In this document: in pieces, positions 36,495 through 46,070 of the stretch
Layout of the letters: every line of letters starts with the position of its first letter
Position numbering within the stretch: position 1 is the first letter of the stretch
Assembly: GCA_900474095.1 (NCBI GenBank)
Contig: UCOA01000011.1
Coordinates: forward strand, 44,035-108,034
Direction: 5' to 3'
From: Hyphomicrobiales bacterium
Lineage (GTDB): Bacteria; Pseudomonadota; Alphaproteobacteria; Rhizobiales; Rhizobiaceae
Length of the DNA: 64,000 nucleotides
Program-made: the position numbers and the translations under genes
The notes under the pieces: generated by a model
The model's input: only the letters and a program-made list of their open reading frames with translations
What the model was told of the DNA's origin: nothing
Databases searched by the model: none

Positions 36495-36722
36495 TGTCGT
36501 GTTCACCCTTTTTCGTTTTGTTATGGCGTGAGCATTGGCGAGCTGTGTCGATTATTCAATCCGTCATGATCGAACCTATGTTCGGCAGTCTCCGGAGATT
36601 CGTTCGGCCGCCTCCCATAAGCTTCGGCGGGTCGAGAACCAAGTTTCGGAACCTTTGTGTTGCCTTGGGCTATCGATTGATCGACTAATTCGACCCTAGC
36701 TCATTTTTCAGTCGGAGCAGTC

Positions 36723-37733
36723 GTGGCCTCATACACCGTAAAAATACAGCAGCTCGACACGACAGTCGAGGTCGAGCCAGACGAGACATTGCTCGACGCG
36801 GCGTTGCGTGCAAACCTCAACATCCCGTCCGACTGCCGCAGTGGCGTGTGCGGAACGTGCAAGTGCGCTTTGATTTCGGGTCAGGTGCATATGGATGACT
36901 ATCTTGAAGTTGCACTCGAGCCCGAAGAGGTTGAACAGGGGTTCATTCTGGCCTGCCGATCGAGGCCCACCACAAGCTGTGAAATTCAACTGCTTGACAT
37001 GGACGCCGCAAGCCCCGCGCCTCTGATTGAAGAAACTGCGAGGGTCCTGTCTATCGAACGCCCCACAAAAGACATCGCAGTTGTGAAGTTAGCCTTCGAC
37101 CGCGATATCACTTTTGCCTTTAAATCGGGACAATATGCCGGTATTCGGTTCGGCGAACTGGATGAGCGTTATTTTTCATTCGCCAACAGCCCTTCGGACA
37201 AAGTTGCAGAATTTCACATTCGTAGCGTTCCGGGCGGCAAGGTCAGTCCGGTCGTCTATGAAACTTTAGAGACCGGATCCAAAGCCATCGTGCGCGGTCC
37301 ACGTGGTCTTGCCTATTTGCGCGACGTGCACCAGGGCCCGATCATTCTGTGCGCCGGAGGATCGGGCCTGGCGCCTGTAGCCTCGATTCTGCGGACGCTC
37401 GCCTCGACTCGTTCGCCACGAAACGTCTATCTGTATTTCGGCGTCCGCGCTGAAGAAGATGTCTATCTTGAAGAAGAAATTCTGCGCCTCGTCAACTCGA
37501 TCGATGGCGCTAATGCGACAGTCGTCCTGTCCGCACCCAGCGGCCCAAGCGAGCGGCGAACCGGTTTTCTAGCCCAAGCACTGGATGATGATTTCACGGA
37601 ATTCTCGGGGATGAAGGCTTATCTCTGTGGTCCCCCGATCATGATTGAAACCTGTCGGCGCGTGTTACTGGCCAAAGGTCTCGACCGTATGGACTGCCAC
37701 AGCGATGTGTTCTGGACGCCGGAAGGCCGCTGA
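36723..37733 (+). CDS. Ferredoxin-FAD-NAD reductase for a Rieske oxygenase
   Basis: A 336-residue electron-transfer protein. The N-terminal plant-type [2Fe-2S] domain has C38, C43, C46 and C78 (CRSGVCGTC then ACRS). An FAD-binding domain (RYFSFANSP) and an NAD-binding domain (CAGGSGLAPVASIL, then CGPP) follow. This ferredoxin-first order matches oxygenase reductases of the BenC type. The start is GTG 36723 with GGAG upstream. It probably passes electrons from NADH to the Rieske oxygenase encoded at 26846-28054. It is the first gene on the plus side of the divergent promoter shared with the polyamine-type transporter operon. Confidence 0.92.
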   Translation: MASYTVKIQQLDTTVEVEPDETLLDAALRANLNIPSDCRSGVCGTCKCALISGQVHMDDYLEVALEPEEVEQGFILACRSRPTTSCEIQLLDMDAASPAPLIEETARVLSIERPTKDIAVVKLAFDRDITFAFKSGQYAGIRFGELDERYFSFANSPSDKVAEFHIRSVPGGKVSPVVYETLETGSKAIVRGPRGLAYLRDVHQGPIILCAGGSGLAPVASILRTLASTRSPRNVYLYFGVRAEEDVYLEEEILRLVNSIDGANATVVLSAPSGPSERRTGFLAQALDDDFTEFSGMKAYLCGPPIMIETCRRVLLAKGLDRMDCHSDVFWTPEGR

Positions 37734-37892
37734 TACATGGATTGGTATTCCCGGAAATTCCAAGATTTTATATTGTCGAGAACCGTCACCAGATTCCCTT
37801 GAAACCATCGGCGTTTAATCCTTATTCTGTCTGGGGAGAGTCCCCGGTAGAATCTGGCCCGTTTATGACAAGGCCAAAATGGTAGGTGAACA

Positions 37893-38849
37893 ATGTCGAA
37901 GCTAAGGCAGTTAAGCGATGTCGATCTTCGACTGCTCAGAGTATTTGTCGTCATCGTCGACCAGGGCAGTTTCGCCGGCGCCCAAGGCCAACTGAATATT
38001 TCACAATCGGTTCTAAGTGAGAATCTCAAGTCGCTTGAGATTCGCCTCGGGATTCGGTTGTGCGAGCGTGGACCGGGAGGATTTCGCGTTCTTCCTGAAG
38101 GGGAGCAAGTTTATAAGTCCGCCAAGCGACTTTTCGCTGCTGTCGAAGATTTCAAGACCGACCTGTCTGACGTGGGAGAGGGGCTCGCCGGCGATTTATC
38201 AATCGCACTTGAGGACGACATTATGACCAATCCGGCATGCCAGATCCCCGCCGCGATCGGTGCGTTTTTGAAAGCGCACGGCCGACGGGTGCGGCTCAAA
38301 CTCGAGATCATGGCCGGCTATCAGGTCTTGAGCAAAGTTGCCGAGGGCTCCGCCCAAATCGGCATCACTGTCGCTGTAGACCGCACCAAAACGCGAGGAC
38401 TGGAGTATCTAGCCCTTTTCGGGGAGACACTACGTTTGTGCTGCGCTCGTGGCCATGAGTGTTTTTCTGATCCGTCATCAAAAATCGACACTGAATTTAT
38501 TCAACAATACCAGTACTCCAGTCGAGGGCACCTGGAGCCCGAAAACTTTCTTGGCGCGCTGGCATCCGGCCAAGATGGCGACATAGGATTGGGGGCCCAA
38601 GCCCAACTGGCGCTCGTTTTATCAGGACGGAACATTGGCTTTATCCCAGAACATGTAGCAGCGCCTCACATTGCAGCCGGCCACATGCGGTACATGGATA
38701 ATGACGGTCGGGGCCGAAGCGCGAATGAGGTCGTAGCTGTTACGAGAACGAAGAACCACGACGTAAAGATGATTGATCTTTTTCTGCGTCAGCTGGCAAA
38801 AAGCCATGGCATCGCGTTTGGCGGCAGCTCGAAGAAATCCGCGAACTAA
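37893..38849 (+). CDS. LysR-family transcriptional regulator (3)
   Basis: A 318-residue LysR regulator. The HTH is at about residues 10-65 (FAGAQGQLNISQSVLSENLKSLE) and the effector domain follows. It is unlike the two sugar-region LysR proteins. GGTAGGTG precedes the ATG. It lies between the oxygenase reductase and the second ureohydrolase, so it probably regulates this catabolic island, including the divergent transporter operon. Ligand unknown. Confidence 0.9.
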   Translation: MSKLRQLSDVDLRLLRVFVVIVDQGSFAGAQGQLNISQSVLSENLKSLEIRLGIRLCERGPGGFRVLPEGEQVYKSAKRLFAAVEDFKTDLSDVGEGLAGDLSIALEDDIMTNPACQIPAAIGAFLKAHGRRVRLKLEIMAGYQVLSKVAEGSAQIGITVAVDRTKTRGLEYLALFGETLRLCCARGHECFSDPSSKIDTEFIQQYQYSSRGHLEPENFLGALASGQDGDIGLGAQAQLALVLSGRNIGFIPEHVAAPHIAAGHMRYMDNDGRGRSANEVVAVTRTKNHDVKMIDLFLRQLAKSHGIAFGGSSKKSAN

Positions 38850-38922
38850 AGTTCGTCGCTTCCTGATAGGCTTGCGCCCGAGGTCATCCTAAGTTTGCTG
38901 GAACAAGCAGAGGATGGGTCCG

Positions 38923-39888
38923 ATGTCCATTGATAGCAATTCCGCCAAACCTGTAGATTCTCTCGTGGTTGCCCGGTTCTCGGGTATCTCCACTTTCATG
39001 AGGTTGCCCTACGTGCCGGAGGGAACCGGCCTGGATATCGGTATGGTCGGAGTTCCTTTCGACTTTCCGACAAACCGCGGCGGCACGCGACATGGGCCGT
39101 CCCAAGTGCGCGAAATGTCGCGACTTATCCGGAGGTTTCCCTCCAGTGGGGGCGAGTCCCCGTTCGACCAATGCACAATTGCCGATATGGGTGATGCACC
39201 GTTCAATCCCCTTAATCCACAAAGCGCGGTTGAAGACACGTCAGCGTTTTTCGCTGAAATGGCCAATAGGGGCATCATTCCGGTCGCATGTGGCGGCGAT
39301 CATGCCGTAAGTTATTTTGTGCTACGGGGGATCGTGCGCGACGGCCCCATCGGTTTCATACAGTTCGATGCTCACCCCGACACGAGTGAAGAACTCTACG
39401 GCGATCGCTACAATCATGGAACGCTTCTCACTCGCGGTGTACAGGAAGGTTTGATTGACCCTGCCCGCACAGTAACCGTGGGGTTGCGTGGAACGCGCTT
39501 CAGTCGGCACGATCGTGATTTCAATAACGCAAACGGCATGCGAGTCATCGATCTTGACGAGTTCGAGAGGCTTGGCAGAGCCGCTGTTATCGACGAGATC
39601 AAGCGCGTCGTGGGGGATGGTCCGTGCTACGTCACATTCGATATCGACGCCCTCGATAGCGCATTCGTACCCGGCACGGGTTCGCCGGAACCAGGCGGTT
39701 TAACTATGCGAGATGCGCAGGTCGTACTTCGCGGCCTCAACGGGTTAGACATTGTCGGCGCCGATATGTGCGAGGTCTCCCCTCCCTTGGACCCGCAAGG
39801 CATTACGGCGCTCAACGGGGCGAATCTCTTGTTCGAGCTTCTGTGCATTACCGCTCCGGCAGTCAGCCGGCGCAAATCCAAGGCGTAA
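38923..39888 (+). CDS. Agmatinase/guanidinobutyrase-like ureohydrolase
   Basis: A 321-residue ureohydrolase with intact metal motifs: GGDHA (124-128), DAHPD (149-153) and FDIDALDSAFVPGTGSPEPGG (239-259). These match agmatinase, guanidinobutyrase and guanidinopropionase. Such enzymes hydrolyse a guanidino group to urea plus an amine. I start at ATG 38923 because AGAGG is properly spaced; ATG 38914 lies too close to it. It is 11 bp before a class III aminotransferase, so urea removal followed by transamination of the freed amine is the natural reading. It is the second ureohydrolase in the island; the other has an altered motif. Confidence 0.92.
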   Translation: MSIDSNSAKPVDSLVVARFSGISTFMRLPYVPEGTGLDIGMVGVPFDFPTNRGGTRHGPSQVREMSRLIRRFPSSGGESPFDQCTIADMGDAPFNPLNPQSAVEDTSAFFAEMANRGIIPVACGGDHAVSYFVLRGIVRDGPIGFIQFDAHPDTSEELYGDRYNHGTLLTRGVQEGLIDPARTVTVGLRGTRFSRHDRDFNNANGMRVIDLDEFERLGRAAVIDEIKRVVGDGPCYVTFDIDALDSAFVPGTGSPEPGGLTMRDAQVVLRGLNGLDIVGADMCEVSPPLDPQGITALNGANLLFELLCITAPAVSRRKSKA

Positions 39889-39899
39889 GGGGAAAAGCA

Positions 39900-41279
39900 A
39901 TGGCAGATCAACTCAACACTCGCCCAGCTGTGGGCGGGCCGCAGGATTTGTTCTATTCGGCTGCCAATACAAAAGGCTTGCCGACAATTGTCCGCGGCGA
40001 AAACATCAACGTCTACGACGCCGATGGACGCGAGTATATTGATGTCATCTCCGGTGCAATGGCTGCCTCTCTCGGGCAAGGGAACAAGCGCGTCCTCCAA
40101 GCAATGTACGACCAGGGCATCAAACACACATTTTCCTACGTTCGAGTGTCCCGCCATTTGCCAAACGCAGCACTCACAGAAAAAATCGCCTCTATGGCCG
40201 GGCCGGGCTTCGAAAGAGTTCATCTCTCATCTGGGGGATCAGAAGCCGTTGAGATGGCGATCAAATTCTTGCGCCAATATGCGTTTGCCACGGGCCAGCA
40301 GCAAAAGACCAAGATCATCACGCTTATGCCGTCGTACCATGGAGGGACATTGGCGACGATCGGCTGGACGGGGGACGAAGACGCTGCGACTGTTTGGGGA
40401 CCCATGGCGGTGTTTGGCGAGAAGATCCCCGCGCCTCTGAGTTATCGCCCTCCATTCGGGACGTCCTCTGAAGAAGGGGCACGAGGGTCGGCCGCTGCGC
40501 TTGAAGCCAAGATCATCGAACTCGGGCCGGAAAACGTCCTTGCGTTTATGATGGAGCCCGTCGGGGGACAGTCCACCGGCGCAAATGTTCCTCATCCCGT
40601 GTTTTTCACTGAAGTCCGTAGGATTTGTAGCAAGCACGGCATTTTTCTGGTGTTCGACGAGATCGTGAGCGCTTGCCGAACCGGCTCATTCCTGGCGGCA
40701 CACCATTATCCCGATTGCAAGCCCGACGTCGTTGTTACTGCCAAAGGCCTGGGCGCGGCATATACACCGATTGGTGCTGTTCTTGCGCCAGCGTCGCTTG
40801 TCGACGAATTGGCCGACATGACGGGTTTCAATCTGTCGCACACATATAACGCTAACCCGATCACATGCGCCGGTGCACTCGCCGTTCTTTCAGAAATGAC
40901 AGACCGCAATCTCATCGCCAACGCCGCACCACTGGGGAACCTCCTGCGCGAACGCCTGACCGAAATCATGGAGCAATCGCCGATCGTCGGGGATGTTCGG
41001 GGTCAAGGACTAATGATGGCCATTGAATACGTTCGCAACAAAGAGACAAAAGAAGTCTTCTCGGGCGAAATCTACGCCAGCGATCGAATTCGGCAGATTG
41101 GCGTTGATAACGGACTGATGCTGTATTCGCGTCGGCAAAACGGCGGGCGATATGGCGAATGGTCAGTCATTTGCCCACCCCTCATTATCACGGAAAGTCA
41201 AATCGATGACATGGTGACGCGCCTAAAGCGCACCATTGCGACGTTCACGGATGAGATGACCAGGGCGGGGGTGTTGTAA
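39900..41279 (+). CDS. Class III aminotransferase
   Basis: A 459-residue PLP-dependent aminotransferase of class III. SGGSEAVEMA binds the phosphate, Asp253 lies in VFDEIVSACRTG and the PLP lysine is 282 in TAKGLGAAYTPIG. AAGGGG precedes the ATG. Directly after a ureohydrolase gene and overlapping the next gene (TAATG), it probably deaminates the amine or omega-amino acid released by the ureohydrolase. The resulting aldehyde or oxo-acid would feed the dehydrogenases and the acyl-CoA steps downstream. Acceptor and donor are not identifiable. Confidence 0.92.
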   Translation: MADQLNTRPAVGGPQDLFYSAANTKGLPTIVRGENINVYDADGREYIDVISGAMAASLGQGNKRVLQAMYDQGIKHTFSYVRVSRHLPNAALTEKIASMAGPGFERVHLSSGGSEAVEMAIKFLRQYAFATGQQQKTKIITLMPSYHGGTLATIGWTGDEDAATVWGPMAVFGEKIPAPLSYRPPFGTSSEEGARGSAAALEAKIIELGPENVLAFMMEPVGGQSTGANVPHPVFFTEVRRICSKHGIFLVFDEIVSACRTGSFLAAHHYPDCKPDVVVTAKGLGAAYTPIGAVLAPASLVDELADMTGFNLSHTYNANPITCAGALAVLSEMTDRNLIANAAPLGNLLRERLTEIMEQSPIVGDVRGQGLMMAIEYVRNKETKEVFSGEIYASDRIRQIGVDNGLMLYSRRQNGGRYGEWSVICPPLIITESQIDDMVTRLKRTIATFTDEMTRAGVL

Positions 41280-42076
41280 TGAAGTATGACGAGTATCAGC
41301 TTCTATTGTTCGAGCATCGTGCAAACGGCGTGCTTCTTGTCACCATAAATCGGCCCGATAAACTGAATGCCGCCAACAACGTCCTTCACAGAGAACTTGC
41401 TGAAATATGGTTGACCGTCAAACACGATCCCGAGGTTCGGGTTGTCGTGATCACGGGTGCTGGCAAGGCCTTTTGCGTGGGGGGTGATCTCAATGAAGAA
41501 ATCGGTAAACTAGGCAAGATTGAACCCATTATATCGATGGGGGAGCAAGCTCTCTCGATCGTCTATAACATGATCAATCTCGACAAACCGGTAATCTCTG
41601 CGATCAATGGGCCGGCAGCGGGCGCCGGCCTTGCGGTTGCTTTATCAGCCGACATTTCAATCATCGCGGAAGATGCTCGTATCACTGACGCGCATGCCAA
41701 TATCGGTGTTGCGTCAGGTGACCACGCAGTGATGATGTGGCCACTCTTCTGCGGCATCCCGAAGGCCAAACTCTATCTCCTGACTGCTGACCTGCTTGAT
41801 GGGCGCGAGGCAGAAAGGATCGGCCTCGTCTCTCTTTGTAAGCCTCGGGACGAGCTTCTTGCCTCGGCTGTGGAGTTGGCTGACAGGATAGCGCAAAAGC
41901 CCCAGCGCGGCATACAATGGACCAAGCGCTGCCTAAATCACTGGCTCCGACAGGCCGCTCCGATACTCGACCTTTCTGTAGCGTACGAAGGCTTGAATTT
42001 TATGGAGCCCGACGCTCGCGAAGGCATGGAAGCGTTTCTCGAGAAAAGAACACCTCAATTTCCCTCGATGCGGTAG
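41279..42076 (+). CDS. Enoyl-CoA hydratase/isomerase family protein
   Basis: A 265-residue crotonase-family protein. The oxyanion-hole segments are GKAFCVGGDLNE and NGPAAGAGLAVALSADI. The second catalytic region lacks one of the two classic Glu residues (TDAHANIGVASGD), so it may be an isomerase or a hydrolase rather than a standard hydratase. The ATG overlaps the aminotransferase stop. The acyl-CoA synthetase gene follows by 7 bp. It acts on an acyl-CoA formed from the substrate carbon skeleton. Confidence 0.88.
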   Translation: MKYDEYQLLLFEHRANGVLLVTINRPDKLNAANNVLHRELAEIWLTVKHDPEVRVVVITGAGKAFCVGGDLNEEIGKLGKIEPIISMGEQALSIVYNMINLDKPVISAINGPAAGAGLAVALSADISIIAEDARITDAHANIGVASGDHAVMMWPLFCGIPKAKLYLLTADLLDGREAERIGLVSLCKPRDELLASAVELADRIAQKPQRGIQWTKRCLNHWLRQAAPILDLSVAYEGLNFMEPDAREGMEAFLEKRTPQFPSMR

Positions 42077-42083
42077 TTTGATC

Positions 42084-43643
42084 ATGCACGTCGCTCACCT
42101 TGTACATCGCTCAGCTCAGCGTTTTCCAGATCGACCCCTCTGGCTCGATTTCGACAAAACAATCACCTACCGCGAAGGTTCGCAACGCCTCAATCAGATG
42201 GCCAATGCACTTCTCGGCCTGGGCAATCAGGGGGATCGCGTTGCTATTCTGTCTTCCAATCGCTTCGAGGCGTATGAGGTCTATCTTGCCGCGATGAATG
42301 CAGGGATGGCGGCTGTACCGCTCAATCCAAAAAGTCATCAGACCGATCACGCGTTCGTTTTAAACGACTCGAAGGCCCGGTTTGTCGTTTTCAGTCCAGA
42401 ATATTCCGAGGCACTGAACACAATACGACAGGATCTGGCCGGCGTTGAATATTGGATCGAGATGGATGCAGGCACATCAGCAGCAACGCTCTCCTACGAC
42501 GCCCTGCTCGCGCAAGGATCCTCTGAGCTTCCACCTGTGACGATAGAGCCAGATTCACTTGCCTGGCTTTTCTACACATCCGGAACAACAGGTAAACCAA
42601 AAGGCGCGATGGAAACGCACCGAAATCTACTGACTATGGTGCAGCAGTTTCGCCAGACATTGCTAGCCGATACCAACGAATTCGACGTCATGCTCCACCT
42701 CGCCCCAATCGCGCACGGAACGGCCAGTGTGGGCCTGGCCCATTTGGCGGCTGGCGCAGCTCAAACCTTTCCAATCAGCAAGAGCTTCGAACCCGAGAAG
42801 GTTTTCGAACTTATCGAGCGTTTGAAGGTAACCGCGAGCTTCTTAGCCCCAACAATGGTGCAAATGCTTTTGCAGTCGCAAACAGCACACAGGTATAACC
42901 TGTCGAGCCTCAAGAACGTCATCTATGGCGGTGGCCCGATGTACGTGGAGGTGCTCAGAAAGGCGATTGAGATTTTCGGCCCTGTCTTCAGCCAGATTTA
43001 TGGCCAAGGCGAAGCGCCGATGACCTGCACCGGCCTTCACAAATCTGAGCATCGTCTAGACGATCCAATCGCCTACACCCGGTTGGGCTCTGCAGGACGT
43101 GAGATGCCAGGCGTAATGGTGCGAACGGTAGATGCCGACGGACAACAGGTTGCGGCTGGAACTCCTGGCGAAGTGATTATCCGCTCAGATTTGGTCATGC
43201 CAGGATACTGGAACCGTCCCGATGCCACCGCGGAAGCATTGAAAAATGGTTGGCTTCACACAGGGGACGTCGGTTACCTCGACCACGAAGGCTATCTTTT
43301 TATCACCGACCGCATCAAGGACATGATCATATCGGGTGGAGCGAACATATATCCGCGCGAAGTCGAAGAAGTGCTTCTCCAACATCCCGCGGTCGCAGAA
43401 GTATGCGTCATCGGCGTTCCGGATGAGCAATGGGGCGAATCTGTAAAGGCGGTAGTGGTCCTCGATCCCGAACGAACTGCGACAGCTGAAGAGCTCATCG
43501 CGTTCGCTCGCGAGCGGATGGCGTCTTACAAAAAGCCAAAGACAGTTGATTTCGTCGCATCTCTTCCGAAAAGCGCCTTTGGCAAAGTTCTCAAGAGAGA
43601 GTTACGGGCACCTTACTGGACTGATGCAGCTCGCACGGTCTGA
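42084..43643 (+). CDS. Acyl-CoA synthetase (AMP-dependent ligase)
   Basis: A 519-residue ANL-family ligase. The phosphate-binding loop YTSGTTGKPKG, the YGQGEAPM region, the hinge TGDVGYLDHEGYLFITDRIKDMI and the catalytic lysine near KSAFGKVLKREL are present. It activates a carboxylic acid with ATP and CoA. ATG 42084 is used; the TTG two codons earlier is possible. Together with the enoyl-CoA hydratase-like gene it points to CoA-dependent degradation of a carboxylic acid derived from the amine substrate. Confidence 0.92.
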   Translation: MHVAHLVHRSAQRFPDRPLWLDFDKTITYREGSQRLNQMANALLGLGNQGDRVAILSSNRFEAYEVYLAAMNAGMAAVPLNPKSHQTDHAFVLNDSKARFVVFSPEYSEALNTIRQDLAGVEYWIEMDAGTSAATLSYDALLAQGSSELPPVTIEPDSLAWLFYTSGTTGKPKGAMETHRNLLTMVQQFRQTLLADTNEFDVMLHLAPIAHGTASVGLAHLAAGAAQTFPISKSFEPEKVFELIERLKVTASFLAPTMVQMLLQSQTAHRYNLSSLKNVIYGGGPMYVEVLRKAIEIFGPVFSQIYGQGEAPMTCTGLHKSEHRLDDPIAYTRLGSAGREMPGVMVRTVDADGQQVAAGTPGEVIIRSDLVMPGYWNRPDATAEALKNGWLHTGDVGYLDHEGYLFITDRIKDMIISGGANIYPREVEEVLLQHPAVAEVCVIGVPDEQWGESVKAVVVLDPERTATAEELIAFARERMASYKKPKTVDFVASLPKSAFGKVLKRELRAPYWTDAARTV

Positions 43644-43684
43644 CGAACTGTTGGGTTGAGCATCAACCAACTATGGAGATTAAA

Positions 43685-44806
43685 ATGGGTATCCCTAACG
43701 CTGCCGTTTCGGCCGCGACCATGAAGGCTATGGTTCTGACAGGCCACGGCGGTCTTGATAAACTCATCTATCAGGACGTTACCGTTCCGCAACCCGGGCC
43801 CGAAGAGGTGTTAATCAAGGTCGCTGCATGCGGCGTGAACAATACCGACATTAACACTCGAACGGGATGGTATTCACCTCATGTAAAAACGGCGTTGACA
43901 TCGGATATCGGCGTTAACGGTGTGCCCGCAGATGCAGAAGAGCTCGGGACTTGGGATAGAGATTCACTGAAGTTCCCCCGAATTCAAGGCGCAGACGCTG
44001 TTGGTGTCATTGTCGCAGTCGGGCGTGACGTTGACCGCCGTCGGATCGGCGAGCGCGTCATGGTTGACCCGTGCATCCGTAATCCTTCTCTTCCGTCGTT
44101 ATCCCAAGGGGTAATGTATTTTGGAAGTGAATGCGATGGCGGGTATGCCGAATACACCAAGGTCGTTTCTGAAAATGCGATGACCGTAAATACCAACTTG
44201 AGTGACATAGAACTCGCAAGCTTCGCCTGCTCCTACTCGACTGGCGAAGAAATGCTCGTGAGAATTAATCTGCAGGCTGGCGAGACAGTCCTGGTAACAG
44301 GTGCATCCGGTGGGGTGGGTTCTGCGAACGTCCAGCTCGCAAAACGTCGGGGAGCGCGCGTTATCGCAGTTGCTGGCCAAAGCAAGGAAGCTCTCGTTCG
44401 CGACCTGGGCGCGGATGAATTCATACCTCGCGAACGTCAGGATCTTGCCCGGGCCATCGAGGAATTGGTGGGTAGACGAGGGATCGATGCAGTCGCTGAC
44501 GTAACTGGCGGTCCGACATTTTCGCAGATGCTGAGAGCTCTTCGCCGGGCCGGCCGCTATGTTTCTGCGGGTGCGATCGCAGGACCTTGCCCCGAAATTG
44601 ATTTGCGCGACTTGATCTACAAAGACCTGCAGATGTGGGGCGTCGGAAATCCGCAAAAATCGACGTTTGCATCCTTGGTCGGATACATCGAACGCGGCGA
44701 GATTCGGCCTTTGGTAGCCAAGACATACCCGCTGGCAGCGCTCCGCGATGCACATACCGAATTCGTTTCAAAGGCGCACGTGGGGAAGATCGTGATCACA
44801 ATCTAA
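43685..44806 (+). CDS. MDR-family alcohol dehydrogenase
   Basis: A 373-residue medium-chain oxidoreductase. It has a GroES-like N-terminal domain (KVAACGVNNTDINTRTG) and an NAD(P)-binding motif VTGASGGVGSANVQLAKRRGA. A Cys in place of the first zinc ligand is visible, but the full structural-zinc cysteine set is not. I start at ATG 43685, where GGAG lies 7 bases upstream. It is downstream of the acyl-CoA synthetase in the same direction. The loop of about 20 residues after TGWYSP is typical of related plasmid-borne oxidoreductases. Substrate unknown. Confidence 0.85.
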   Translation: MGIPNAAVSAATMKAMVLTGHGGLDKLIYQDVTVPQPGPEEVLIKVAACGVNNTDINTRTGWYSPHVKTALTSDIGVNGVPADAEELGTWDRDSLKFPRIQGADAVGVIVAVGRDVDRRRIGERVMVDPCIRNPSLPSLSQGVMYFGSECDGGYAEYTKVVSENAMTVNTNLSDIELASFACSYSTGEEMLVRINLQAGETVLVTGASGGVGSANVQLAKRRGARVIAVAGQSKEALVRDLGADEFIPRERQDLARAIEELVGRRGIDAVADVTGGPTFSQMLRALRRAGRYVSAGAIAGPCPEIDLRDLIYKDLQMWGVGNPQKSTFASLVGYIERGEIRPLVAKTYPLAALRDAHTEFVSKAHVGKIVITI

Positions 44807-44831
44807 CCCCACAAACAGTGAGACCAACGCT

Positions 44832-46070
44832 ATGGCGTCATCAACAATAAACCGAGATCGGTTGCTCAAAAGACATGCCTTGATGGCAACGTTTGGCGAC
44901 ACCGGTCGCGGTGGCGTTATTCGGCCCGCACTGAGTGCTGAGGAGACACAAGCGCGTCGAGCGATACTGGACATTGCTCGCGAGCGCGGCTTCGCATGCA
45001 GCGTCGACCCAATCGGAAACTTGTTCATTCGAAGATCTGGAATCAAGAACCATAGCGCGCCCCTGCGAATTGGATCACACCTCGACAGCCAAATCCCCGG
45101 AGGCAATTATGATGGCGTATATGGGGTCTTGGCCGCCTTTGAGGTCCTGGAAACGCTAGCTGACCAGAGCGTGAGTTCTATCAGGCCTGTCGAGGTTGTA
45201 ATCTGGAACAACGAGGAAGGCGCGCGTTTCGCACCAACCACTATGGGATCGGCCGTCCACGCTGGCGCGCTTTCGCTGGCTGACGCCTTGAATAGCCGAG
45301 ATGGCGAGGACCTGCGTCTTGAAGATGAGTTGGCAAGACGTTTAAATGACCTCGGCTCGCTCACTCAGATTCCACTTGGAACTGAATCCTTTGGTTATAT
45401 TGAAGCTCATATAGAACAAGGTCCCTTGCTTGAGAGCGCCGACACCCCCATCGGTGTCGTCACTGGCATTCAAGGTATAATTCAGTTCAACGTTACCGTT
45501 ATTGGAGAAGAGGCCCACGCTGGCACGACACCAAGGTCACGCCGCAAAGACGCACTCGCTGCCGCACTTGCACTCATTGATGAGATACGAACGCTGACAA
45601 ACGACACCGAAGACGAAATACGCTTCACTATCGGCAGGCTTACTGTCGCACCGGGTGCTCCCAACACTGTTCCTTCGAAAGTGGTCTTCACGATCGACCT
45701 GCGTCATCCCGATGAGGAAAGACTTGGGTCATTGCATGTTCGAATTTCTGAGAGCTGTAAAAACTTTGTATCTCCATGTGAGATTACCGCGGTGACGACC
45801 CTGAATTCACCGCCGGTCAAGTTCGATTGCAACGTTATGGCCGCAATCGAAAAACATGCCGATCAATCGGGCATCAAGCACATGAAAATAGCCTCAGGGG
45901 CGACCCATGATGCAAAGTTCATGGCAGGTTTATGCCCTACAGGCATGATCTTTATCCCTTGCCGTGACGGCATAAGCCACAACGAAAGGGAATGGGCCGA
46001 GTTTGAACACATGGCCTGCGGTGCCGACCTCCTCATGCGCGTCGTCAAGCAACTTTGCATGAGCGACTAA
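44832..46070 (+). CDS. M20 amidohydrolase, N-carbamoyl-amino-acid hydrolase type
   Basis: A 412-residue peptidase-M20/M40-type metallohydrolase of the allantoate amidohydrolase/L-N-carbamoylase group. Metal ligands are visible in GSHLDSQIPGGNYDG, NNEEGARF, AHIEQGP and GISHNE. Members cleave N-carbamoyl or ureido groups. It starts 26 bp after the previous dehydrogenase. In a guanidino-degrading context it could process an N-carbamoyl intermediate, offering a route that does not release urea. That is inference; the enzyme could act on other N-acyl amino acids. Confidence 0.88.
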   Translation: MASSTINRDRLLKRHALMATFGDTGRGGVIRPALSAEETQARRAILDIARERGFACSVDPIGNLFIRRSGIKNHSAPLRIGSHLDSQIPGGNYDGVYGVLAAFEVLETLADQSVSSIRPVEVVIWNNEEGARFAPTTMGSAVHAGALSLADALNSRDGEDLRLEDELARRLNDLGSLTQIPLGTESFGYIEAHIEQGPLLESADTPIGVVTGIQGIIQFNVTVIGEEAHAGTTPRSRRKDALAAALALIDEIRTLTNDTEDEIRFTIGRLTVAPGAPNTVPSKVVFTIDLRHPDEERLGSLHVRISESCKNFVSPCEITAVTTLNSPPVKFDCNVMAAIEKHADQSGIKHMKIASGATHDAKFMAGLCPTGMIFIPCRDGISHNEREWAEFEHMACGADLLMRVVKQLCMSD

